NCBI GenBank assembly: GCA_002294285.1
Contig: DBFL01000079.1
Coordinates: 1 to 14,886, forward strand
Reading direction: 5' to 3'
DNA length: 14,886 bases
DNA from: Candidatus Neomicrothrix sp. UBA881
GTDB taxonomy: Bacteria; Actinomycetota; Acidimicrobiia; Acidimicrobiales; MedAcidi-G1
Positions 1-6,079 of the stretch are shown piece by piece. The notes beneath the pieces were generated by a model. The model worked only from the letters and a program-made list of their open reading frames with translations, was not told the origin of the DNA and searched no databases. The translations under genes were made by a program, and so were the position numbers. Each line of letters starts with the position of its first letter. Within the stretch, counting starts at the first letter, position 1.

Positions 1-46
1 CTTCTATTGAGGCTGAAATTGTTACTGAAACAGATTTTTTTGACAT
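1..46 (-). CDS. Possible N-terminus of an unidentified protein, cut by the window edge
   Basis: An ATG at 46-44 on the minus strand opens a frame that runs off the window. Its 15 visible residues, MSKKSVSVTISASIE, alternate polar and hydrophobic residues like a first beta strand; SRPBCC-type proteins often begin this way, but too little is visible to assign a family. No ribosome binding site is seen. A competing reading is a plus-strand C-terminus ending at the TGA at 81-83 (last residues ITGSIVGGFPAM). Both frames are open and the window alone cannot decide. The minus-strand reading agrees with the direction of the neighbouring tRNA. Confidence 0.35.
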   Translation of the reverse strand, partial: MSKKSVSVTISASIE

Positions 47-79
47 AACAGGTTCAATCGTAGGAGGTTTTCCAGCAAT

Positions 80-89
80 GTGATATCAC
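80..89. promoter_or_regulatory. 10-bp perfect palindrome GTGATATCAC, possible operator
   Basis: GTGATATCAC is a perfect inverted repeat with no spacer, extended imperfectly to 78-91. It lies in the gap between the tRNA 3' end and the possible minus-strand start at 46, about 34 bases upstream of that start. A short palindrome can occur by chance in AT-rich DNA, so the operator role is only a suggestion. Confidence 0.2.
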
Positions 90-140
90 GTTATATGAGA
101 TTATATTTGTGTAGCAATTTCTTAGCGGTAGCTGATCTTG

Positions 141-214
141 TCGGGTAGGCGGGATTTGAACCCACGACCTCCTCGTCCCGAACGAGGCACGCTACCAAGC
201 TGCGCCACTACCCG
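141..214 (-). tRNA. tRNA-Pro (anticodon CGG)
   Basis: On the minus strand the sequence folds as a cloverleaf. The 7-bp acceptor stem CGGGTAG (214-208) pairs with CTACCCG (148-142), with discriminator A at 141. The D arm carries the TTGGTA loop segment. The anticodon stem CCTCG/CGAGG encloses the loop TTCGGGA, which puts CGG at positions 34-36. The T arm GTGGG-TTCAAAT-CCCGC follows. The CCA end is not encoded: the next three bases on the minus strand read CAA. It reads the proline codon CCG. The receiver-domain gene begins upstream on the same strand and ends 35 bases before the tRNA. No clear terminator follows. Confidence 0.96.
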
Positions 215-249
215 TATGATGCAAATACTTTTAGAGTTTTACTTAACGA

Positions 250-624
250 TCAACTATTAACAATTTCGTCAACTTTTTGGCTGAGTGCTAAGGGATCTAT
301 AGGTTTGATTATCCAGCAATCCGCTTCAGAACGTTTTCCAAGAAACTCATCCGCTTCTCTGTCTAATAACATCAATACTTTTTGAGGGGGAATACGACCC
401 GCTCTTTGCTCAAGGCGAAGGTCAAGTGAAGTTGCCATGCCTCCCATATTTCCTATTTGAAGATCGAGAATTGTTAATACAGGAGCATTTTGAATAACAG
501 TTTCAAGTACTTCCACTCCTTCTTTTACCCATATGACATCATGATTTTGACTTAATGCAGCACAAACTTCTTTAAAAATATGATTTTCAGTACTTGCTAG
601 CAAAACTTTTGTTTTTTCAGGCAT
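250..624 (-). CDS. Stand-alone response-regulator receiver domain, partly degenerate
   Basis: This 124-residue protein is a single CheY-like receiver fold with no output domain. The phosphoacceptor appears to be D54 in ILDLQIGNMGG, and the conserved lysine is K107 in IIKPIDP. The acidic pair that binds Mg2+ is reduced: the first strand VLLAS is followed by T-E-N, so only E13 could serve. The switch Thr/Ser at the end of beta 4 is replaced by Leu (VLMLLD, 83-88). It may therefore be weakly phosphorylated or act as a phosphorylation-independent binding module. It is divergent from the STAS-domain gene that starts at 732, so the two may share a stress or partner-switching role, though no kinase is nearby. 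The ATG at 624 has no Shine-Dalgarno sequence; a TACGCT element lies 6 bases upstream, so the mRNA may be leaderless. Confidence 0.82.
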   Translation of the reverse strand: MPEKTKVLLASTENHIFKEVCAALSQNHDVIWVKEGVEVLETVIQNAPVLTILDLQIGNMGGMATSLDLRLEQRAGRIPPQKVLMLLDREADEFLGKRSEADCWIIKPIDPLALSQKVDEIVNS

Positions 625-630
625 AATGCG

Positions 631-636
631 AGCGTA
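631..636 (-). promoter_or_regulatory. Candidate -10 element for a leaderless receiver-gene transcript
   Basis: On the minus strand TACGCT (pattern TANNNT) is followed by six bases and then the ATG at 624. This spacing would start transcription at the start codon itself. No convincing -35 box is visible. The same arrangement occurs before fxsA. Confidence 0.3.
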
Positions 637-721
637 GCGGAGGAATTACTGACTCGATGTTTACTTTTGTGTTGAGCTTTGTAATCTTCTATCTAAGAGC
701 TAATACAAGAGAAGCTTAAAT

Positions 722-726
722 AAGGA
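722..726 (+). promoter_or_regulatory. Ribosome binding site of the STAS gene
   Basis: AAGGA lies 5 bases before the ATG at 732, a normal position for 16S rRNA pairing. It supports this start codon over any later one. Confidence 0.65.
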
Positions 727-731
727 AAAAT

Positions 732-1079
732 ATGCTAGAGATTACGGTTGAAAGAAACGAAAAGTATGTGTTATGCAGACCTACCGGTGAACTTGATGCT
801 TATACAGTTGCTCAATTTCGTGAAGCACTAATGGAACTAGCAGAAGAGAAATTTGTTTTAGTTGATTTATCAGATGTTCCTTTTATGGATTCTGCAGGTT
901 TAGGGGCTTTAATTGGAGGCATACGGAGAGCAAGAGATAATGATGGTGATGTTTCTGTCGCGTGCAATAGACCTGCTTTGGTGAGACTCCTTCATACCAC
1001 GGGTTTCGATAGAATTGTCCCTGTTCGCGAAACGGTAGAAGAGGCAGTCTTAGCTTTACATGATCCAGAAGCTATCTAG
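732..1079 (+). CDS. STAS-domain anti-sigma-factor antagonist (SpoIIAA/RsbV type)
   Basis: This 115-residue protein is a complete single STAS domain, the usual length for the SpoIIAA/RsbV family. The hallmark segment VDLSDVPFMDSAGLGAL (44-60) carries the serine (S54) that a partner anti-sigma kinase phosphorylates in this family. The unphosphorylated form normally binds the anti-sigma factor and frees the sigma factor. The glutamate/aspartate-rich helix and the FDRIVPVRET end (92-101) also match. Neither an anti-sigma kinase nor a sigma factor is present in the window, so its partners must be encoded elsewhere. It is followed after 28 bases by the NfeD gene on the same strand and is divergent from the receiver-domain gene. 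It is soluble and cytoplasmic, with no signal peptide. The start is well supported by AAGGA at 722-726. Confidence 0.9.
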   Translation: MLEITVERNEKYVLCRPTGELDAYTVAQFREALMELAEEKFVLVDLSDVPFMDSAGLGALIGGIRRARDNDGDVSVACNRPALVRLLHTTGFDRIVPVRETVEEAVLALHDPEAI

Positions 1080-1107
1080 TTAAGGTTCTTTAGCTAAAAA
1101 TTTAGAT

Positions 1108-2391
1108 ATGAGAGAAACAAAAACTTTAAACAAATTGTTTCGTGTAATTTTTGCATTTTCTGCAATTCTTCTAATTAATTTGTTTTCTAGCAATGCAGCA
1201 GCAGACTCGATGCCGGTTTCTACAAAAGGTGTAGTGGTGGTGGAAGCATCAGGCCTAATGGATCCAGTGATGTTTGAAATGATGATGGAAACGCTTGAAA
1301 AAGTAGATCCATCTGAGACTATTGCTTTGGTTTTTCAAGTTAATGTTTCTGGGAGCGTTATTGGGACTGAGGAAATAATTGAACTAGGTCAGGTAATAAC
1401 TTCTTCAAAGATACCAATTTCTTTTTGGGTGGGTCCTTCAGGAGCACGAGCAAAAGGACCAATCGCAGAACTAGCGTTGCTGAGTGGTGATGTAGGAATT
1501 TCACCCGGATCGAAGATTGGCAAGATCGGAAGCAATATTTTTTCATCGAGCAGTAATGCAGAAAAAACCGTCTTGGACTTAAGTGAAAAAACTTTCAACT
1601 ATAAGGAAGCTGTAGATAGTGGGATAGCAAGAAGTTCTCCAGTTTTGTTAGAGCACCTTGTTGGTCTAGAAGGCTTTGAAGTTATTTCAGATATTGAAAC
1701 AGGAGAAACAAAGCCATTGACTCAGACACGTTTTGAAGAAATGGATCCCATCGACCAGTTTTTTCATAGTGTGGCAAGTCCTGCTATCACCTACTTACTT
1801 TTCTTAGCTGGTATGGGATTGTTGATTTTTGAACTTTATACAGCCGGTGTAGGCATTGCAGGTGTTTTGGGGGCTTTATGCCTTTTACTTGGTTTTTATG
1901 GATTAGCAGTCTTACCATCTAACCCTTGGGGGTTGGCTCTACTCATTTTCTCTATGCTGGGATTTGCTATAGATGTTCAGACTGGTGTTCCAAGACTTTG
2001 GACAGGTATTGCAACTACAAGTTTGGTGACAGGTTCACTTCTATTATTCGACGGCGTATCACTCTCTTGGCTTACTTTACTCTTTGGCATTTTGTTAACA
2101 GTTATTTGCATGTCAGCGGGAATGCCAGCAATGATTCGTACTCGTTTCGCTACACCGACCATCGGTCGAGAATGGATGATTGGTGAAATAGGTATGGCTA
2201 TAGATGAGATAAATCCCAATGGAACAATCGAAGTAAAAGGAGCAATTTGGAAAGCTCAAACTAACAGAGCGACTCCCATCAAAGCCAAAGAGGAAATAAG
2301 AGTCGCGGCTGTGGATGGATTTTGGTTGCAAGTAGAGCCCTTAGAAGGAGCAGCTCGTGACTATAGAGAGCGCAGAGGTAAAAAGAAATAA
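1108..2391 (+). CDS. NfeD-family membrane protein with degenerate ClpP-like domain
   Basis: This 427-residue protein has the long-form NfeD (NfeD1b) layout. A signal-like hydrophobic segment spans about 11-32. A ClpP-class serine-protease-like domain spans about 40-195. Four or five membrane helices lie in about 224-340, and a C-terminal OB-fold-like NfeD domain spans about 350-412. The family signature WVGPSGARA is present (107-115), but the next residues read KGPIAEL where active members have an ASAG-type motif with the nucleophilic Ser; position 117 is Gly. The segment that normally holds the catalytic Lys is short. Proteolysis is therefore doubtful. Long NfeD proteins usually work with SPFH/stomatin partners in membrane quality control; none is seen here. 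It probably shares a transcript with the STAS gene. The ATG at 1108 has only a distant TAAGG (1081-1085), so the start is moderately sure. Confidence 0.85.
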   Translation: MRETKTLNKLFRVIFAFSAILLINLFSSNAAADSMPVSTKGVVVVEASGLMDPVMFEMMMETLEKVDPSETIALVFQVNVSGSVIGTEEIIELGQVITSSKIPISFWVGPSGARAKGPIAELALLSGDVGISPGSKIGKIGSNIFSSSSNAEKTVLDLSEKTFNYKEAVDSGIARSSPVLLEHLVGLEGFEVISDIETGETKPLTQTRFEEMDPIDQFFHSVASPAITYLLFLAGMGLLIFELYTAGVGIAGVLGALCLLLGFYGLAVLPSNPWGLALLIFSMLGFAIDVQTGVPRLWTGIATTSLVTGSLLLFDGVSLSWLTLLFGILLTVICMSAGMPAMIRTRFATPTIGREWMIGEIGMAIDEINPNGTIEVKGAIWKAQTNRATPIKAKEEIRVAAVDGFWLQVEPLEGAARDYRERRGKKK

Positions 2392-2411
2392 GAGACTACT
2401 TAGTTAGATTT

Positions 2412-4136
2412 TTAATTTTCTACTTTAGGAAGCCGAGGTCCGGCAATGCGAACATTTTCTCGCCTGCGAGTAATTCCATTCTCATCTAAATAGTTCAAAA
2501 GAGGCAATGCATGCTTTCTGGTATTGCCGGCTGCTTCCCTGAATTGTGAAACAGTAAAACCTTGGGGGGTTGATTGTAGAAGTTTTGCAGCCAGTAATGC
2601 AGCTTTTTCGATTGCTGTTGAAGAAAAAAAGATTCCATCTTTTTCAATAACAACTCCTTTGTGAATCATTTCGCGCAATTCAGAACGGCTTATATCAAGA
2701 GGATCCGGAGGGGCAAAAAGTGAAATTTCTAATTTTTCAACAAACGGATGATTAGAAGTCAGATCTTTATATTTTGCAAGTTTTAGTTTTCCACTATCGA
2801 TAATGACTTCTTCAACTAAGGAAACGGTTAATCTCTGTTTTTCATCCAATATAGAAAGTTCAATTCCAGATGATCCTGCAGATTCGGCTAGCTTTTTTAT
2901 TTCTTCAATTGCTGTCTGGAGGATTTCTGGATTCACAACCCAATTACCTACACTTGGTTCAATAGTTTCGCCTGTTAGTAGTTTTAGTTCTCCAACATCT
3001 ATCCAACCTCTTTCTTTGATGACTCGAGTTATTGAACGATCTGGTTTAGCTTTTGAGGCCTTTATTATTGGGTCAACATCGAGGACTTCACCACCGCCAA
3101 TAGTTTCTTCGCGTCCACTTTCACGCAAAATAAACCGATCACCCGGCAACAAGGGGAGAGGTTTTGACGTAAATAGTCTCACTAAACCAGTTGATCCAGG
3201 TTTAATTGAATTCGGTCCAAGAATCCTTAACCTTATTGGGTATTCACCCGATCCAAAGTAGGCGACGAATGAACCTCTACGTGATACATGGTGATCTAGA
3301 TCATCTAATACTTTTAATGACGCATCCAACATTTTAGTTAAATGCCATTGCTTCGGTTTAATTAATACATTTCCACGAGAAATATCAGTAGATGAAAGTC
3401 CGGTGATATTTACTGCGCATCGACTACCGGGTTGGATTTTTTCCTCGTCTAGATGATGTGATTGAAGTCCTCTGATTCTGACTTTTTCTCCTAAAGGCCA
3501 AACTTCTAGATCATCATCAATTTCAAAACTCCCACCTGAAAGAGTTCCTGTTACGACAGTTCCAGTTCCCTTAATTGAGAAAGAACGATCTACCCAAAGC
3601 CTTGGTCTTTCATGATCTTCTGGCTCATGCTCTTTACTAACAAGTTTCGATAGTTCTTCTAAGAGAGTGTCAATTCCAGTTCCATCTAAAGCGTTGGTTT
3701 TAACCAAAGGAGCATTTTCCAAGAAAGTGTTTTGAACTTTTTCTTTTATTTCTAAAAGGGAAAGTTCGGTAAGTTCATCGTCAGCTTGGTCTATTTTCGT
3801 TACAACTATTATTCCACTTTTAAATCCGAGTAATTCTAGGATTCGAAGGTGTTCCTCTGATTGAGGTTTCCATCCTTCAGTAGCCGCGACGATAAAAAGA
3901 CATGTTTGGACACTCCCAACACCGGCCAGCATATTTTTTAGAAACCTGACATGACCCGGCACGTCAATTATTGATAAAACATCTCCAGAAGACAACGTGG
4001 TCGAAGCGAAACCTAAGTCGATGGTTAAACCACGGATTTGTTCTTCTATAAATCGATCAGGATCTGATCCAGTTAAAGATTTAACAAGAGTAGATTTTCC
4101 ATGATCAACGTGTCCAGCAGTAGCTACTATGTGCAT
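2412..4136 (-). CDS. selB: Selenocysteine-specific translation elongation factor SelB
   Basis: SelB is the GTPase that carries Sec-tRNA(Sec) to the ribosome at UGA codons marked by a SECIS hairpin. The 574-residue protein starts with MHIVATAGHVDHGKST, with the P-loop GHVDHGKS at 8-15. The switch I motif GLTIDLGFA is at 36-44, DVPGH at 58-62 and TKID at 113-116. EF-Tu-like beta-barrel domains follow (IKGTGTVVTGTLSGG is the start of domain 2). Winged-helix repeats fill the C-terminal third and end in LPLLNYLDENGITRR, the SECIS-binding end typical of SelB. The length is slightly below the E. coli protein but all domains are there. The ATG at 4136 lies 18 bases after the selA stop, so the two are co-transcribed. 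It converges on the NfeD gene with a 20-base gap that has no clear terminator. Confidence 0.96.
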   Translation of the reverse strand: MHIVATAGHVDHGKSTLVKSLTGSDPDRFIEEQIRGLTIDLGFASTTLSSGDVLSIIDVPGHVRFLKNMLAGVGSVQTCLFIVAATEGWKPQSEEHLRILELLGFKSGIIVVTKIDQADDELTELSLLEIKEKVQNTFLENAPLVKTNALDGTGIDTLLEELSKLVSKEHEPEDHERPRLWVDRSFSIKGTGTVVTGTLSGGSFEIDDDLEVWPLGEKVRIRGLQSHHLDEEKIQPGSRCAVNITGLSSTDISRGNVLIKPKQWHLTKMLDASLKVLDDLDHHVSRRGSFVAYFGSGEYPIRLRILGPNSIKPGSTGLVRLFTSKPLPLLPGDRFILRESGREETIGGGEVLDVDPIIKASKAKPDRSITRVIKERGWIDVGELKLLTGETIEPSVGNWVVNPEILQTAIEEIKKLAESAGSSGIELSILDEKQRLTVSLVEEVIIDSGKLKLAKYKDLTSNHPFVEKLEISLFAPPDPLDISRSELREMIHKGVVIEKDGIFFSSTAIEKAALLAAKLLQSTPQGFTVSQFREAAGNTRKHALPLLNYLDENGITRRRENVRIAGPRLPKVEN

Positions 4137-4154
4137 GATTGAACTAGAAAAACC

Positions 4155-5444
4155 TCAAAGAATTGTTTTAATCGCTTTATCGATTAAAACATCATCAGTT
4201 GGATGCACAGTCATTAGATCTATAACAGTTTGGTCGTCATCCATACGGCAAATAATAGGTGGATCTTGCTGACGAAAGAATTCAACATGGTTACCTTCTA
4301 AATGTAAACCAGCAGAAGGTATTTCAACCCCTGGAAGAGTTCCACCGCCGGGGGTGGCAAAAGTTTTGGTAGCAAATTTTGGTTCTATATTTTTTGCTCT
4401 ATCAAATAGTTCATCTACTGAAGTGGTGGCCATTTTCCAAAAAGGAATAGAAGATCCTTCACGTTCCAAATAAGACAGAGTTACTTCCTGAAGTACAGAC
4501 ATAATCAGGTTGCCGGGGCGAAAAGCTCTAGAAAGAGGATGTTGCATACAAAGATCAATTAATTCTGTTTTTCCAGCGATAATTCCGGCTTGCGGTCCGC
4601 CGAATAACTTGTCACCGGAAAAAGTTACTATGTCAGCACCTGATTCTAAACTTTGACGTGCAGCAGGTTCACCTATAAGCCATTTTGGAGGTCCATCATC
4701 CAACCAAGGACAAGCTGCATCAAGTAATCCGGAACCAATATCAGCTAAAAGAGGAATTCCTAAATCTTTCATTTCAGAAATTTCAGTGGTTTCAGTAAAA
4801 CCAACAATTCGATAATTGGATTGATGAACTTTCAACACTAATGAAACTTCATTTTTGTTTACTGCTTTTTCGAAATCTTTCCGTCGTGTTCTATTAGTCG
4901 TTCCAACTTCGATTAATTTAGCTCCTGATTGTTCGATAATTTCAGGGATTCTAAATCCTCCACCAATTTCGACTAATTCACTTCTTGAAACTGCAACTCC
5001 TCGGTTTTGAGCCAGTGCTGCAATCACTAGAAGAACTGCCGAAGCACAGTTGTTGACTACTAACGCTGACTCTGCTCCACAAGAACGAGCGATTAATTTT
5101 GATGTTTTGTCATGTCTCGAACCGCGTTCTCCTGTTTCTAAATCCAATTCAAGATTTGAAAACCTGAACGCCTCGTCTCGATTTCCAATATTTAACGGAG
5201 CGCGACCCAAATTAGTGTGCAAAAGAACGCCAGTTGCATTAATAACGTCACTAATTAATCTTCTTGAAATCGATTCGCCTATTTTTCTCGCTTCTTCAAG
5301 TACATCATTCCCAACAGATCTATTTACTGCATCTCTAGCCGCATCAACTAGAAGCGGGTGAGGTAAACCTAAGTCGGAAATAGCGCGAGCTATTTGATCT
5401 ATTGAAGGCGGTCTTTCTGGAGTGGGTTTCGAGTTTTCAGACAT
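4155..5444 (-). CDS. selA: L-seryl-tRNA(Sec) selenium transferase SelA
   Basis: SelA is the PLP enzyme that converts seryl-tRNA(Sec) to selenocysteyl-tRNA(Sec) using selenophosphate. The 429-residue protein shows the family N-terminal region (RPPSIDQIAR, LPHPLLVDAAR) and the stretch INATGVLLHTNLGRAPL (68-84). The glycine and cysteine region NNCASAVLL and GGGFRIPEII are also present. The PLP-binding lysine is K279 in FSGDKLFGGPQAG. The C-terminal TPGGGTLPG and SAGLHLEG stretches complete the fold. It is a little shorter than the E. coli enzyme but has no visible gap in conserved parts. It is the first gene of selA-selB. The ATG at 5444 has only weak Shine-Dalgarno complementarity (GAAGA). A plausible sigma-70-like promoter lies just upstream. 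selD and selC are not in the window. Confidence 0.96.
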   Translation of the reverse strand: MSENSKPTPERPPSIDQIARAISDLGLPHPLLVDAARDAVNRSVGNDVLEEARKIGESISRRLISDVINATGVLLHTNLGRAPLNIGNRDEAFRFSNLELDLETGERGSRHDKTSKLIARSCGAESALVVNNCASAVLLVIAALAQNRGVAVSRSELVEIGGGFRIPEIIEQSGAKLIEVGTTNRTRRKDFEKAVNKNEVSLVLKVHQSNYRIVGFTETTEISEMKDLGIPLLADIGSGLLDAACPWLDDGPPKWLIGEPAARQSLESGADIVTFSGDKLFGGPQAGIIAGKTELIDLCMQHPLSRAFRPGNLIMSVLQEVTLSYLEREGSSIPFWKMATTSVDELFDRAKNIEPKFATKTFATPGGGTLPGVEIPSAGLHLEGNHVEFFRQQDPPIICRMDDDQTVIDLMTVHPTDDVLIDKAIKTIL

Positions 5445-5462
5445 ATTAATTCTTCACAAAGA

Positions 5463-5491
5463 AAGATATTTTTTACTTCTAGTGGTTACAA
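5463..5491 (-). promoter_or_regulatory. Candidate promoter of selA-selB
   Basis: On the minus strand TTGTAA (5491-5486) is separated by 17 bases from TATCTT (5468-5463). The -10 keeps the three most conserved bases (T, A and final T). Initiation near 5456 would leave a leader of about a dozen bases before the ATG at 5444. It overlaps the presumed promoter of divergent fxsA. Confidence 0.4.
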
Positions 5492-5496
5492 ACACG

Positions 5497-5502
5497 TAGC
5501 AT
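5497..5502 (+). promoter_or_regulatory. Candidate -10 element for leaderless fxsA
   Basis: TAGCAT is followed by exactly six bases (AAATTT) and then the fxsA ATG at 5509, with no Shine-Dalgarno sequence between. This is the layout of a leaderless promoter, which is common in Actinobacteria. No good -35 box is visible upstream. Confidence 0.35.
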
Positions 5503-5508
5503 AAATTT

Positions 5509-5985
5509 ATGCTCTTTTTACTATTTGCTGCTTTTTTAATAATTCCTGCAGTTGAGTTGTATTTAATCATTGAAGCTTCTCACCAATTTGGTTTTGGAAA
5601 TACTCTAATTGCTCTTGTATCCATCAGCGTCATTGGTGCATGGATGGTGAAAAGAGAAGGATTAGAAATAATAAGAAAGGCTCAAATTGAGCTTTCAAGA
5701 GGAAAACTTCCTGGTAAGCAAATAGTAGAAGGTTTGCTTATTCTTATTGCTGGTGTTTTAATGCTTACCCCGGGTTTTGGAACTGATGCTCTTGGTTTGG
5801 TACTACTTTTCCCTCTAACACGAATCATGTTGCGATCCATATTTACACGTTTATTTATGAAAAAACTTGAAACAGGAAAATCGTTTTTATGGTCGACAAA
5901 AAGCAATGGCGGTCAACAAGTTGTCGATGTTGAATGGGATAAATCCAACTCAAAAGAGGAAAACCAAAAAGAGCTTGAAGAGTAA
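5509..5985 (+). CDS. fxsA: FxsA family membrane protein
   Basis: This 158-residue membrane protein matches the FxsA family. In E. coli, overproduced FxsA relieves exclusion of phage T7 by the F plasmid; its normal role is unclear. The first helix (about 1-22) holds the PAVELYLIIE signature. The second (about 28-46) is followed by a charged cytoplasmic-type loop, GLEIIRKAQIELSRGKLPG (51-69). The most typical motif, LTPGFGTDALG (86-96), lies between the third and fourth hydrophobic segments. The C-terminal 40 residues are hydrophilic and end in an acidic, lysine-rich tail. It is divergent from selA and 94 bases ahead of the P450-ABC1 gene on the same strand. It may be a separate unit, since a promoter-like element lies in that gap. 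The ATG at 5509 has no ribosome binding site. Confidence 0.88.
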   Translation: MLFLLFAAFLIIPAVELYLIIEASHQFGFGNTLIALVSISVIGAWMVKREGLEIIRKAQIELSRGKLPGKQIVEGLLILIAGVLMLTPGFGTDALGLVLLFPLTRIMLRSIFTRLFMKKLETGKSFLWSTKSNGGQQVVDVEWDKSNSKEENQKELEE

Positions 5986-6019
5986 TAACATAGATGAATT
6001 TGAAGTGTCGGATTTCATA

Positions 6020-6048
6020 TTGTTTTACTTCTTTAAAGGATCCATACT
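6020..6048 (+). promoter_or_regulatory. Weak candidate promoter before the P450-ABC1 operon
   Basis: TTGTTT (6020-6025) and CATACT (6043-6048) are separated by 17 bases, which is ideal spacing. The -10 lacks the first conserved T. Initiation would fall near 6055, giving a leader of about 25 bases. It is the best candidate in the 94-base gap after fxsA, but it is weak. Confidence 0.22.
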
Positions 6049-6079
6049 TCAGTAGAGATAAAGAAAACATCTTTTGGTT

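Noticed and set aside
657..719. Short plus-strand ORF of 20 codons (MFTFVLSFVIFYLRANTREA) after GGAGGA at 638-643
   Set aside because: The spacing from GGAGGA to the ATG is about 13 bases, longer than usual. It is short, unrecognised, and ends just before the STAS ribosome binding site; more likely leader sequence than a gene.
2392..2411. Possible terminator between the convergent NfeD and selB genes
   Set aside because: ACTACTTAGT can pair only four bases around a two-base loop, too small for a stable hairpin.
2803..3261. 152-residue plus-strand open frame inside selB
   Set aside because: It lies wholly antisense to well-conserved SelB coding sequence, has no ribosome binding site and resembles no family; it is a frame shadow.
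5050..5361. 103-residue plus-strand open frame inside selA
   Set aside because: It is antisense to conserved SelA sequence and has a serine-rich, low-complexity translation typical of shadows.
6074..6079. Upstream TTG start for the P450-ABC1 gene, adding two residues
   Set aside because: The ATG at 6080 is the stronger start codon and the extra residues add nothing to the conserved fold; neither has a clear ribosome binding site.
5986..6079. Search for a tRNA-Sec (selC) in this and the other intergenic gaps
   Set aside because: No long variable-arm tRNA fold with a UCA anticodon is visible here or in 84-140, 5445-5508 or 14779-14886.
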